Assembly: GCA_023659785.1 (NCBI GenBank)
Contig: JAGXOR010000022.1
Span: forward strand, 1 to 15,511
Direction of reading: 5' to 3'
DNA from: Methanomicrobia archaeon LH_S13
GTDB lineage: Archaea > Halobacteriota > Syntropharchaeia > Alkanophagales > Methanospirareceae
DNA length: 15,511 bases
Shown: positions 6,102 through 13,300 of the stretch, one piece after another
Position numbering within the stretch: position 1 is the stretch's first letter
How the letters are laid out: each line of letters begins with the position of its first letter
The notes under the pieces: model-generated
The model's input: only the letters and a program-made list of their open reading frames with translations
The model's database searches: none
What the model was told of the DNA's origin: nothing
Made by a program: the position numbers and the translations under genes

Positions 6102-6950
6102 ATGGATAAAACAGAACTTGGCTCAAAGACTGCAAAAGGTGGATTTGCAAATGAAGAAGCTATTTGTAAAAAGTTTAATGTTTGGAAAAAGGATAAAGAA
6201 GCTCAACAATGGCTTAGAATTATGGGCTACAATATTAAAGAACTTGATTCTGTAAAAGCGATTCAAGTTCCTACCAGAATAAAAAAAAGTGATTTAAGTA
6301 AGTTTGGAGTTAGTGAAGAAGAATATGAGCAGTTTGTGAGATTTAAAAAAGCAGATGCTCAGATAAGGATCATCATAAAAATTGGAAATATACTTAAAAT
6401 TGAAAATCTATCGCTCAAAAAAGCAAATTCTGACGCTGACTATAATCAAATAGACAAAAGAACTGTTGACTTTTATCAGGAAATGTGGAGATTTGACAAT
6501 GAAATAACCCTGTGGCTAAAACTTTTTACTGGTGAAATCCTTCCTAAAAGTCAGAAAAAGTTAATTGGTAAAATAAAACCGAAAGACAAGCGAAGGTTGT
6601 TTCTAACTGAAATGCCCGAAGTAATTCAAAAGAAAATAATTCAGTTTTTCAAAGAGAACAAAATCCTTGTAGTAAGCGATATTATTAAAGGCAGAGGTGG
6701 ATTGTCTGCAGGCTGGATGTTAGTTACAAGACTCAATAAACAAGAAAAGACCACGACTTGGATACTCAAAGACATCAATACTGTGATGAATTTTTTTGGA
6801 TCTGATGATGTTGAAATTTCACTCAAAGGGAGTTTACATATTGGAAAAATAACTATGCAAAGGAAAGGTGGAACTCCGGATCCGACAAAATTGCAATTCA
6901 AGATAAAACCATGTCAGTTGTTCAAACAAGGAGAACAAGAATGGAAGTAA
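6102..6950 (+). CDS. probable type II restriction endonuclease
   Basis: The 282-residue protein starts at ATG 6102 after AAAGAGGT (6089-6096). It shows KKADAQIRI (D85) followed by ENLSLKK (residues 101-107), a PD-(D/E)xK-type nuclease core, then NQIDKRTVDFYQEMW, DKRRLF and a C-terminal ITMQRKGGTPDPTKLQFKI block. I have the impression that these C-terminal features occur in type II restriction enzymes, but I cannot name the specificity. The assignment is strengthened by its place: it overlaps by 10 bases a DNA methyltransferase gene on the same strand, and the pair fills one cassette between attC-like sites D and E. Nothing looks truncated. An alternative is another PD-(D/E)xK nuclease of a defence system. 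Confidence 0.68.
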   Translation: MDKTELGSKTAKGGFANEEAICKKFNVWKKDKEAQQWLRIMGYNIKELDSVKAIQVPTRIKKSDLSKFGVSEEEYEQFVRFKKADAQIRIIIKIGNILKIENLSLKKANSDADYNQIDKRTVDFYQEMWRFDNEITLWLKLFTGEILPKSQKKLIGKIKPKDKRRLFLTEMPEVIQKKIIQFFKENKILVVSDIIKGRGGLSAGWMLVTRLNKQEKTTTWILKDINTVMNFFGSDDVEISLKGSLHIGKITMQRKGGTPDPTKLQFKIKPCQLFKQGEQEWK

Positions 6951-7735
6951 ACAAAGTATATTTAGATGACTGCATAGAAATTATGAGAACATTACCAGAT
7001 AAATCTATAGATTTAGTATTTGCAGATCCGCCCTTCAATATAGGGATAAAATATGATGTTCATAATGATAACATGCCATATGGAGAGTACTATAACTGGT
7101 CAGAAAAATGGATAAAAGAAACTTATAGATTACTTAAAAACAATGGGACAATATACATTGCAATTGGTGATGAATTCGCAGCAGAGATAAATGTAATTTT
7201 AAAAAGAACAGGCTTTTATTTTAGAAATTGGATTATCTGGTACTACACTTTTGGGCAAAATCAGAGAAAAAAATTTAATCGTGCACATACTCATATCTTA
7301 TATTTTACTAAAAATAAAGAACAATTTACGTTTAACGATAGGGATATAAGGATTCCTTCTGCAAGGCAACTTATCTACAAAGATAAACGGGCAAATCCTT
7401 TAGGAAAGATTCCTGATGATGTTTGGCAAATTTCAAGAGTTTGCGGCACTTTTAAAGAACGGATAGGGGAGCATCCCTGTCAGATGCCTGAAGATTTATT
7501 AGAGCTAATAATAAAAACAAGTTCTAATAATGGTGATTTAGTTTTAGATCCTTTTGGAGGCACAGGAACAACTGTGGCAGTTGCCAAAAGACTAAAACGA
7601 AAATTCATAACAATGGAAATATCAAAGGAATATTATGATGTTATATTAAAAAGATTGGATGGTAAAGTTGCAGAGATAAAAAGAAATAAAAAAGTTGAGA
7701 TAGAAAAGCAAAAAACATTATTTGATATTGTATGA
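6941..7735 (+). CDS. beta-class DNA methyltransferase (probably N6-adenine), type II R-M
   Basis: I choose ATG 6941 (264 residues) because AAGGAG at 6928-6933 precedes it; an earlier ATG at 6911 lies within the nuclease gene and lacks a ribosome site. Motif IV, FADPPFNIG, comes near the N-terminus, and motif I, LDPFGGTGTT, near the C-terminus. This order defines beta-class amino methyltransferases. Other conserved pieces are IAIGDEFAAEI, the WIIWYYTFG..QRKKF.RAHTHILYF block and VCGTFKERIGEHPCQMPEDL. DPPF usually means N6-adenine methylation, though N4-cytosine cannot be excluded. It would protect host DNA from the nuclease encoded just upstream. The stop lies 16 bases before attC-like site E. 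Confidence 0.88.
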   Translation: MEVNKVYLDDCIEIMRTLPDKSIDLVFADPPFNIGIKYDVHNDNMPYGEYYNWSEKWIKETYRLLKNNGTIYIAIGDEFAAEINVILKRTGFYFRNWIIWYYTFGQNQRKKFNRAHTHILYFTKNKEQFTFNDRDIRIPSARQLIYKDKRANPLGKIPDDVWQISRVCGTFKERIGEHPCQMPEDLLELIIKTSSNNGDLVLDPFGGTGTTVAVAKRLKRKFITMEISKEYYDVILKRLDGKVAEIKRNKKVEIEKQKTLFDIV

Positions 7736-7750
7736 TGACCGCAAAACTTC

Positions 7751-7836
7751 CGATAACACAGCATAAAAGGTTCGCCTTTCAGGTTCACCCAAATTTTCCT
7801 ATCGGAAAAACTTCTTTTACACCGAAAACGTTAGAC
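7751..7836 (+). repeat. attC-like site E
   Basis: The left core is CGATAAC (7751-7757), which departs from RYYYAAC in its first and third bases, and the right core GTTAGAC (7830-7836) fits GTTRRRY. Arms TAAAAG / CTTTTA pair. The interior holds AAGG-TTCG-CCTT, then CACCCAAAT, TTTTCC-TATC-GGAAAA and ACTTC. The sequence after the right core (GCCATTTTGCTT) resembles that after site D (GACATTTTGCTT). Confidence 0.72.
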
Positions 7837-7870
7837 GCCATTTTGCTTGGCAGTTAGGAGGAGACATTAG

Positions 7871-8190
7871 ATGATAGAAACCATCATAGGGATTATTGGA
7901 ATCATATTAACTATCCGTGTCCCTTTTTTTGGTTTTATTTATAATAGGAGAAAGAAACTAAAACAGTTCTACAAGATTATTTGGAGACCACGAATTATGC
8001 TTATTGATGACTTACATAGATTTATAGAACAACAAAACTTTGCGCATTTATTTAGGTTAGGATTGCAATAAAGAATAATGTTGTCATTATTGCCACTTGT
8101 CGTTCAGGAATAGAATATAAAAAACATCAATTGTTTCAATCCCAAAAACCCCGGTCAAAATTCATTTCCGGTTTTAACTTAAGAATTTAA
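7871..8190 (+). pseudogene. membrane-anchored STAND-type NTPase, internally deleted and frameshifted
   Basis: ATG 7871, preceded by TTAGGAGGAGA (7854-7864), encodes an N-terminal membrane helix (IETIIGIIGIILTI) and FIYNRRKKLKQFYKIIW. It then passes at about 7983-7995 directly into IMLIDDLHRFIEQQNFAHLF, a Walker B-like stretch. No Walker A GKT is present, so an in-frame internal deletion is inferred. At 8052-8061 TTAGG is tandemly duplicated. The extra five bases shift the frame and cause a stop at 8069-8071. After the duplication another frame continues AIKNNVVIIATCRSGIEYKK, a sensor-like strand expected just after Walker B in STAND/AAA NTPases, and stops at 8188-8190. It is dead. It lies in the last cassette position, and no attC follows it. 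Confidence 0.6.
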
Positions 8191-8201
8191 GAGTAAAGTG
8201 A

Positions 8202-8415
8202 CATAACATTGCAGATACGGTAAGCGATTTTTTAGAATCGAATCACCCATCTCACTGGATACGCTGGATAATGGTCTTTTTCTTACTGTTCTGTGGTATT
8301 CCGCAGAAAACGGTTGCTTCTGTAACTAAGTTTGACTATTTCAGTGAGTGTAATGCACTTAAAGAGTATTGTGATAAGATAAATCAGTCAAACATGGAAA
8401 TTAAAGAAAGTTTTT
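8202..8415 (+). pseudogene. N-terminal HTH fragment of a transposase-like protein, copy 1
   Basis: The open frame has no proper start; it reads HNIADTVSDFLESNHPSHW, then MVFFLLFCGIPQKTVASVT and NALKEYCDKIN. The GIPQKTVASVT block resembles the first helices of an HTH in transposases. The DNA at 8269-8329 is nearly identical (59 of 61) to the inverse of 15394-15454, where the same peptide is followed by a better HTH ending, NYSDRQVRN. No catalytic domain is present. The assignment to a transposase is tentative. Confidence 0.4.
8269..8329 (+). repeat. 61-bp repeat, copy 1 of an inverted pair
   Basis: This stretch matches the reverse complement of 15394-15454 at 59 of 61 positions, with sharp loss of similarity on both sides. 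It includes the near-palindrome TTCTGTGG-TATT-CCGCAGAA (8289-8308). Both copies can be read as the same HTH-like peptide. Confidence 0.85.
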
Positions 8416-8889
8416 TCACCGCATCAACCGCCCAAACAAACCACTCAGCCCTTTTCTGCGCCGTTTAGCCATCATATCTTCCCACCCTTCTACCGCTTTT
8501 GCCTCTTTATCGCCCGTGTAACCTGCTTCTGATTTATCCTTCAATCTTTCCAGCTCACCCCCGTCCAACCACGCTCCGTTACAGTTAAGGCAGACGTCTA
8601 TCTCTACATCTTCCGCATATTCTAAGTCCATCAACCCGCCACAGCGAGGGCAGACCAGTTTACTCTCGCTTTTCGTGCCGATATGCTTCGTCAGATAATC
8701 AGCGAGTTTTCGGTCCCCAAGAATCTTTTTGAGTTCGTTGTTGTCGAACCATGTTCCATGACCTTTGGGGCAGATATCTATGATAACGTTGGGACCCAGC
8801 ACATCCATTTCCTCCTTCTTCATCTCTACCCAGCATCTTGGACATTCTAAGGTTTTTTCCTTCTGTTTCTTGTTTTGCATAGTTTTCAT
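8416..8889 (-). CDS. double zf-TFIIB zinc-ribbon protein
   Basis: The 157-residue protein contains two copies of the zf-TFIIB ribbon. The first is CPRC (16-19) with IDICPKGHGTWFDNNELKKI (38-57); the second is CPRCGG (80-85) with IDVCLNCNGAWLDGGELERL (97-116). The paired Cys knuckles and the G(T/A)W(F/L)D..EL signature define the family. Its molecular role is not established; it is a common small protein in archaea and bacteria, not the basal factor TFB. The C-terminal tail is basic (AKRRRKGLSGLFGRLMR) and may bind nucleic acid or membrane. ATG 8889 and a second ATG at 8880 are both possible. Transcription is divergent from the cimA-like gene across a 68-base AT-rich spacer. Confidence 0.82.
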   Translation of the reverse strand: MKTMQNKKQKEKTLECPRCWVEMKKEEMDVLGPNVIIDICPKGHGTWFDNNELKKILGDRKLADYLTKHIGTKSESKLVCPRCGGLMDLEYAEDVEIDVCLNCNGAWLDGGELERLKDKSEAGYTGDKEAKAVEGWEDMMAKRRRKGLSGLFGRLMR

Positions 8890-8957
8890 AATTTAAAGAT
8901 AAATCACAAATAAATAAGTAAATATATGAATAACCTTAATGTTAAGAATGATAGCCT
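8890..8957. promoter_or_regulatory. divergent promoter region between zinc-ribbon and cimA-like genes
   Basis: The 68-base AT-rich spacer contains AAATATATGAAT at about 8919-8930, a TATA-like element on either strand. On the + strand it would start transcription near 8950, giving an almost leaderless mRNA for ATG 8958, which has no ribosome site. On the minus strand it would start near 8897, a leader of under ten bases. Confidence 0.45.
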
Positions 8958-10442
8958 ATGCAAGAAGTAAAAACCGTAAACATCCTAGACACAACGTTAA
9001 GAGATGGTGAGCAAACCCCGGGCGTATCTTTAACGCCGGAACAGAAATTACAAATTGCAAAACAACTTGATATACTTGGTGTTGACTTCATAGAAGCAGG
9101 AACTGCAATCATTTCGGAAGGCGAGCAAAGAGGAATAAAGGCAATAGTGCATGAGGGATTAAATGCTGAAATCAGCTCGTTCGCACGGTTGTTGAAGGGT
9201 GACATTGACGCTGCGCTTGGATGTGACGTTGACACGGTTAATTTAGTCGCTCCTGTTTCTGACGACCACATAAAGAAGAAATTGAAGATAGATCGGGAAA
9301 CGCTGAGAAATAGGACAATTGAGATGTCGGAATATGTGAGAGGACATGGATTAAAAGTGGAAATAAGTGCAGAAGACGCATCCAGAGCGGACATAGAGTT
9401 TTTAAAATCCTTCTTATCTGATTTATCACCTGTTATTGACCGTTTAAGCTTCTGTGACACCGTTGGTGTTTTGTATCCGAAACGCGCGAAAGAGATATTT
9501 AATGTGATTTGCAATTTTAACACGCCCATTGCGGTGCACTGTCACAATGACTTTGGGTTGGCGACGGCGAATTCAGCAGCTGCGGTGCTAACGGGTGCGA
9601 AGGTGGTGCACGTAACGATGAATGGGTTGGGCGAAAGGGCGGGTAACGCATCCTTAGAGGAAGTAGTAATGGCTCTGGAGCTGCTTTACGGCATGAAAAC
9701 GAACATTGTAAAAGAGAAATTATATGAAACTTCGCGGTTAGTCAGGGATTTAACAAAGATGCCACTTGCGCCGAACAAACCGCTTATGGGCGATAACGCG
9801 TTCACGCACAAGTCCGGGATGCACGTTCACGGGATACTGGTAGGCACGAGTTTATATGAACCAATTGATCCGGGGATAATAGGAAGAAAGAGGAGATTTA
9901 CATTTGGAAAGCATACAGGTAAAGCATCGGTGAAAACGGCGCTGGAAGAAATGGGCATCGCGAAGATAGATGAAGAACAAATGAGTAAAATATTGATGGA
10001 GGTGAAAGAGCTTGGGGACAAGGGTAAATTGGTTACCGATGCTGATTTTCAAGCAGTAGTGGATGGTGTGTTGAGTATAGAAAGAGAAGAGAAGATAAAA
10101 CTTGTTGATTTGTCTGTTGTGTCCGGGAAGAACGTGTATCCAACCGCGTCAATAAGATTGGAAGTAGATGGAGAGGAAGTGGTGGAAGCGGGAGTTGGAG
10201 TTGGTTCTGTGGATGCGGCGATAAGTGCATTGCGGAAGGCGATGTCAGGGAGGGAAATGGATGATTTACGCCTTGAAGAGTATCACGTTGATGCCATCAC
10301 CGGTGGAACAGATGCGCTGGTGAATGTTGTAGTAAAGATAAGCAGGGCTGATAAAACGATAACAGCGAGTGGTGTGAGTGAAGATATAGTGATTGCATCA
10401 GTGCGTGCAATGATCGACGGGGTGAATAGGTTGTATCAGTGA
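8958..10442 (+). CDS. cimA: (R)-citramalate synthase / 2-isopropylmalate synthase
   Basis: The 494-residue enzyme condenses acetyl-CoA with a 2-oxo acid: pyruvate if CimA (isoleucine via citramalate), 2-oxoisovalerate if LeuA (leucine). The HMGL-like TIM barrel shows DTTLRDGEQTPG (residues 11-22), the metal ligands HCHND, and NGLGERAGNASLEE. A linker with GKHTGKAS follows, then a complete C-terminal regulatory domain containing GVGSVDAAISALRKA, where feedback inhibitors bind. Length and wording, including SLTPEQK, ISAEDASR and GTDALVNVVVK, are very close to the methanogen CimA type as I remember it. AksA homocitrate synthases usually lack this C-terminal domain. CimA and LeuA cannot be told apart safely by eye. 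It is preceded by a TATA box and is probably translated from a nearly leaderless mRNA. Confidence 0.85.
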   Translation: MQEVKTVNILDTTLRDGEQTPGVSLTPEQKLQIAKQLDILGVDFIEAGTAIISEGEQRGIKAIVHEGLNAEISSFARLLKGDIDAALGCDVDTVNLVAPVSDDHIKKKLKIDRETLRNRTIEMSEYVRGHGLKVEISAEDASRADIEFLKSFLSDLSPVIDRLSFCDTVGVLYPKRAKEIFNVICNFNTPIAVHCHNDFGLATANSAAAVLTGAKVVHVTMNGLGERAGNASLEEVVMALELLYGMKTNIVKEKLYETSRLVRDLTKMPLAPNKPLMGDNAFTHKSGMHVHGILVGTSLYEPIDPGIIGRKRRFTFGKHTGKASVKTALEEMGIAKIDEEQMSKILMEVKELGDKGKLVTDADFQAVVDGVLSIEREEKIKLVDLSVVSGKNVYPTASIRLEVDGEEVVEAGVGVGSVDAAISALRKAMSGREMDDLRLEEYHVDAITGGTDALVNVVVKISRADKTITASGVSEDIVIASVRAMIDGVNRLYQ

Positions 10443-10451
10443 TGCGATAGA

Positions 10452-10678
10452 AGAGCATTTATATATAAAAAGAAACTAACTAAAATTGGATAATAAAAAA
10501 TAATAAAATAACAATAGATATTAAGGGAACAAAAACAGACTTTATATTTAGAGGAGGGTGGAGATGGAGACCTTGCCCAGAATCTCCTGAAAGTGCTCCT
10601 GAAAGAGCTTTGGAATTAGGCTATACCTATCAACACCTAAGAGAGGCTGTGGTAAAAATAAAGAAAGAAATCCGATAA
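10452..10678 (+). other. TATA-like promoter followed by a start-less open frame of about 60 codons
   Basis: GCATTTATATATAAAAAG at about 10454-10471 looks like a strong TATA box. About 20 bases on, a frame is open from 10484 to TAA at 10676-10678 and reads ITIDIKGTKTDFIFRGGW, RWRPCPESPESAPERALE and LGYTYQHLREAVVKIKKEIR, which looks like real protein sequence. It has no ATG, GTG or TTG near its beginning. It is either a remnant or uses an unusual start. I recognise no family. Confidence 0.3.
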
Positions 10679-10861
10679 CCGATAAAGTTTACGGAAATGG
10701 ATTACAGGAAATGGTATTTTGCCGAAGAAGGCTTTTCGACACAGCGCGAGAGCAGTTGTGCTGCCTTTTCCCATGCTCCACAGAACCGCAGGGTTCTCGA
10801 ACTCCGCACACGCTTCTCTTATTATAAAACCAGAACATGTTGATACCTGGATTTGTGGCAC
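10637..10861 (-). pseudogene. CysD-like (sulfate adenylyltransferase subunit 2 / PAPS-reductase family) fragment
   Basis: The minus-strand frame reads FIIREACAEFENPAVLWSMG, then KGSTTALALCRKAFFGKIPFPVIH (residues about 12-55). This matches the N-terminal PP-loop region of CysD/PAPS-reductase-like proteins (IIREV.AEFENP..L.S.GKDS..LL.LARKAF.....PFP.LH.DT). The loop Asp is replaced (GKGS instead of GKDS), the following ..DT motif is lost, and residues after 56 are unrelated. Full family members exceed 250 residues. It is a decayed fragment overlapping the end of the start-less frame on the other strand. The rest of 10862-11031 shows no gene; a tandem AAAATT triplet lies near 10990-11010. Confidence 0.6.
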
Positions 10862-11031
10862 GACCCCACGCCGTTAGTTCCCATGCACACTCATAAAGTG
10901 CATAGCATACAGAACTACCCTAATCCCATGAAAGACGAAGGTAATTAAACTCGCTTCACCCCAACTCCTCGTGATAAAGTAGGAGAGCAAAATTAAAATT
11001 AAAATTAAATGTTGATAATGACCATTTGTGC

Positions 11032-11277
11032 TCACTCCAAATAGCCCAAAGCTCTTAATCTCCTCTTCCCCTCTTCTTCCTCCTCTTCGCTAAAAGTCGC
11101 TTCTTCCCCCTTTTCTGTTAGCTTATCCTCTTCTTTTATCTTACCGCTTGACCCCAAACTCCGCATCACAAAAACGATAAATCCTGTAACGCTGGAGAAT
11201 CCAGTGCTCTCTATCCTCACCTGCAACTTTTCATACAATTCCCTCGGTATCTTGATGATAACTTTATCTGTCGTTAC
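11032..11277 (-). CDS. small ribbon-helix-helix (CopG/RHH-type) protein, start unclear
   Basis: The frame reads TTDKVIIKIPRELYEKLQVR then IESTGFSSVTGFIVFVMRSL: a basic beta strand, two helices and a turn, as in ribbon-helix-helix DNA-binding proteins. An acidic linker (SEEEEEEGKRRLRALGYLE) closes the protein, a tail I know from many short archaeal RHH proteins. The beta strand is essential for DNA binding, but no ATG precedes it. The frame opens after TAG at 11281-11283, and its likely first codon is GTA (11275-11277), probably a decayed GTG or ATG. Using TTG at 11238 (68 residues) would lose the strand. It is either a weakly expressed gene or a recent pseudogene. The tRNA-Thr gene lies about 55 bases upstream on the same strand. 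Confidence 0.55.
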   Translation of the reverse strand, partial: VTTDKVIIKIPRELYEKLQVRIESTGFSSVTGFIVFVMRSLGSSGKIKEEDKLTEKGEEATFSEEEEEEGKRRLRALGYLE

Positions 11278-11331
11278 ACTCTAATCGTAGTAATATTACA
11301 AGTATCTTTTTTGTTTTTGTTTCTTTGGTAA

Positions 11332-11403
11332 AGCCCTGGGCGGGACTCGGACCCGCGATCTCCACCTTACCAAGGTGGCGCATTACCACTATGCTACCAA
11401 GGC
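11332..11403 (-). tRNA. tRNA-Thr (anticodon GGT)
   Basis: On the minus strand a full cloverleaf can be drawn. The acceptor is GCCTTGG / CCAGGGC with one G-U pair, followed by discriminator T. The D arm is GCAT-AGTGGTA-ATGC, the anticodon arm CCACC-TTGGTAA-GGTGG and the T arm GCGGG-TCCGAGT-CCCGC. The anticodon GGT reads ACC/ACT threonine codons. CCA is not encoded and no intron is seen. Confidence 0.93.
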
Positions 11404-11440
11404 GCCAAGAAAAATATGGGATAATGCATTTAATAATTTT

Positions 11441-11497
11441 AAGTTTTTATATCTCAACCTTTATATAGAAATACAAATATAAAAAAATAGAGGTGAT
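11441..11497 (+). promoter_or_regulatory. thermosome promoter and ribosome site
   Basis: Two candidate TATA boxes occur: TTTTTATAT (11444-11452) and TTTATATAG (11460-11468). The first would give a leader of about 25 bases containing AGAGGTGAT (11489-11497); the second an almost leaderless mRNA. Two boxes could allow basal and heat-induced transcription, which is inference only. Confidence 0.5.
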
Positions 11498-13159
11498 ATG
11501 AAACAAATGGCACAATTAGGCGGATCGCCGATATTGGTATTGAAGGAAGGAAGCGAAAGAACGAGAGGAAAGGACGCACAGAGCAGGAACATTCTCGCAG
11601 CAAAGACCATTGCTGCTGCGGTCAAGTCTACGCTCGGACCAAAGGGGATGGATAAGATGCTGGTGGGTTCCACGGGTGATGTTGTAATAACAAATGACGG
11701 AGCGAGTATATTAAAGGAGATGGACATAGAGCATCCAGCGGCGAAGATGATGGTGGAGATAGCGAAGACGCAGGACGACGAGGTTGGAGATGGCACGACA
11801 ACTGCAGTAGTTATTGGAGGAGAGCTGCTGAAGAAATCGGAGGAGCTGTTGGAACAAGAGGTGCACCCGACGTTGATTGTAACAGGGTATAGATTAGCAG
11901 CGGAGAAATCGAATGAAGTGTTAAAGGAGCTGGCACTGGACGTCACGCCCGAGGATACCGAGACGCTAAAGAAAATAGCGAGGACTTCTATGACCGGAAA
12001 AGGAGCCGAGGTTGCAAGAGAGATGCTGACAGAGCTTGCAGTGGACGCAGTAAGGGCAATAGCAGAGAAAGGAGGAAAAGAGAAGATAGACGTTGACCAC
12101 GTAAAGTTAGAGAAGAAAACGGGTGGAAGCAAGGAAGATACACTATTGATAAAAGGAATGATAGTAGACAAGGAGAGAGTGCACTCAGGAATGCCAAAGC
12201 TCGTGGAGGATGCGAAGATAGGGTTGGTAAATTCAGCGTTGGAGATAGAGAAGACCGAGGTGGATGCAAAGATAGAGATTACTTCGCCGGACCAGATGAA
12301 AGGGTTCCTGGATGAGGAAGAGAAGATGCTGAAGAGCCTGGTGGACAAGGTGAAAGACAGCGGAGCGAATGTGCTTTTCTGTCAGAAAGGGATAGATGAT
12401 TTGGCACAGCACTATCTTGCAAAAGAAGGAATAATGGCTGTGAGACGAGTAAAGGAGAGCGACATGAAGAAGCTGGCGAGCGCAACAGGCGGGAAAGTAT
12501 TAACGACTCTGGAGGAGATCAGACTAGGAGACCTTGGAGATGCCGGAGTAGTTGAGGAGAGGAAGATAGGCGGTGAAGAGATGATATTCGTAGAGAATTG
12601 CAAGAACCCGAAATCAGTGTCAATATTGCTGCGAGGTGGAACAGAGCACGTAGTAGACGAGTTAGAACGAGGAATGAATGACGCATTAAGAGTGACGACT
12701 TGTGCTGTGGAGGATGGCATGTATGTAGCAGGAGGAGGAGCCACGGAGATAGAACTGGCGATGAAGCTGCGTGATTACGCTGCAAGCGTAGGTGGTAGAG
12801 AACAACTGGCAATACAGGCATTCGCCGAGGCAACTGAGCTCATTCCAAGGGCGCTTGCCGAGAATGCAGGTTTAGACCCCATAGATATGCTCGTTGCACT
12901 GCGGTCTGCGCATGAAGCGGGGGATAAATATGCGGGTCTGGATGTGTTCAAAGGAGAACCAATGGACATGCTGGAAGCGAGTGTTATTGAGCCCCTGAGA
13001 ATAAAGACGCAGGCTGTAAGCTCAGCAGCAGAATCAGCAACGATGATCCTGAGGATAGACGATGTAATTGCATCGAGTGCTGAGCAGGCGCCACCAGGAG
13101 CAGGAGGTATGCCGCCAGGTGGCGGTTATCCGGGAGCAGAAGGAATGGGAGGATACTAG
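11498..13159 (+). CDS. thsA: thermosome subunit (group II chaperonin)
   Basis: The 553-residue protein belongs to the cytosolic TCP-1/thermosome family, which forms closed double rings that fold proteins with ATP. Diagnostic segments are TLGPKGMDKML (45-55), NDGASIL (66-72), the ATPase motif GDGTTT (97-102) and GGGATEIELA in the second equatorial half. The Gly/Pro/Met-rich tail (GAGGMPPGGGYPGAEGMGGY) is typical. The length is normal and nothing is missing. The first ATG is only about two bases from the ribosome site; the second (11507) gives the usual family start MAQLGGSPILVLKEG at better spacing and is probably the true one. Which paralogue (alpha or beta) it represents cannot be decided here. 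It lies just upstream of dnaK, but each has its own promoter. Confidence 0.96.
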   Translation: MKQMAQLGGSPILVLKEGSERTRGKDAQSRNILAAKTIAAAVKSTLGPKGMDKMLVGSTGDVVITNDGASILKEMDIEHPAAKMMVEIAKTQDDEVGDGTTTAVVIGGELLKKSEELLEQEVHPTLIVTGYRLAAEKSNEVLKELALDVTPEDTETLKKIARTSMTGKGAEVAREMLTELAVDAVRAIAEKGGKEKIDVDHVKLEKKTGGSKEDTLLIKGMIVDKERVHSGMPKLVEDAKIGLVNSALEIEKTEVDAKIEITSPDQMKGFLDEEEKMLKSLVDKVKDSGANVLFCQKGIDDLAQHYLAKEGIMAVRRVKESDMKKLASATGGKVLTTLEEIRLGDLGDAGVVEERKIGGEEMIFVENCKNPKSVSILLRGGTEHVVDELERGMNDALRVTTCAVEDGMYVAGGGATEIELAMKLRDYAASVGGREQLAIQAFAEATELIPRALAENAGLDPIDMLVALRSAHEAGDKYAGLDVFKGEPMDMLEASVIEPLRIKTQAVSSAAESATMILRIDDVIASSAEQAPPGAGGMPPGGGYPGAEGMGGY

Positions 13160-13239
13160 GGTTAAGGCATTGCTATGCAAGAAATCCCAAAACAAAATAC
13201 TACCAAATCCCAATAGCCAAATTCCCCAAAAAGGAAAAA

Positions 13240-13285
13240 TAAAGGTATTGAGGTTTGGGAAATTTTTTTTTTAATTTTTTAATTT
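13240..13285 (+). terminator. poly-T terminator after the thermosome gene
   Basis: About 100 bases after the stop codon, TTTGGGAAATTTTTTTTTTAATTTTTTAA (13252-13282) provides long T tracts of the kind that end transcription in archaea. A complementary CCCAAA/CCCAAT occurs upstream, so a weak stem is possible. Confidence 0.55.
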
Positions 13286-13300
13286 AAAAGAGAAGTGTTG

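Noticed and set aside
8136..8147. GTTTCAATCCC, a string like the end of some CRISPR repeats
   Set aside because: It occurs once, with no repeat-spacer pattern; it lies within the frame of the STAND pseudogene.
8199..8240. ATAAC...AGATACGGTAAG, considered as a sixth attC-like site
   Set aside because: There is no GTTRRRY core, no CCCAAAT/ACTTC core and no pairing arms; the stretch reads as part of the HTH fragment.
11461..12348. 295-codon minus frame and other long minus frames opposite the thermosome and dnaK
   Set aside because: They are serine/leucine-rich shadows caused by codon bias of the real genes; no motifs.
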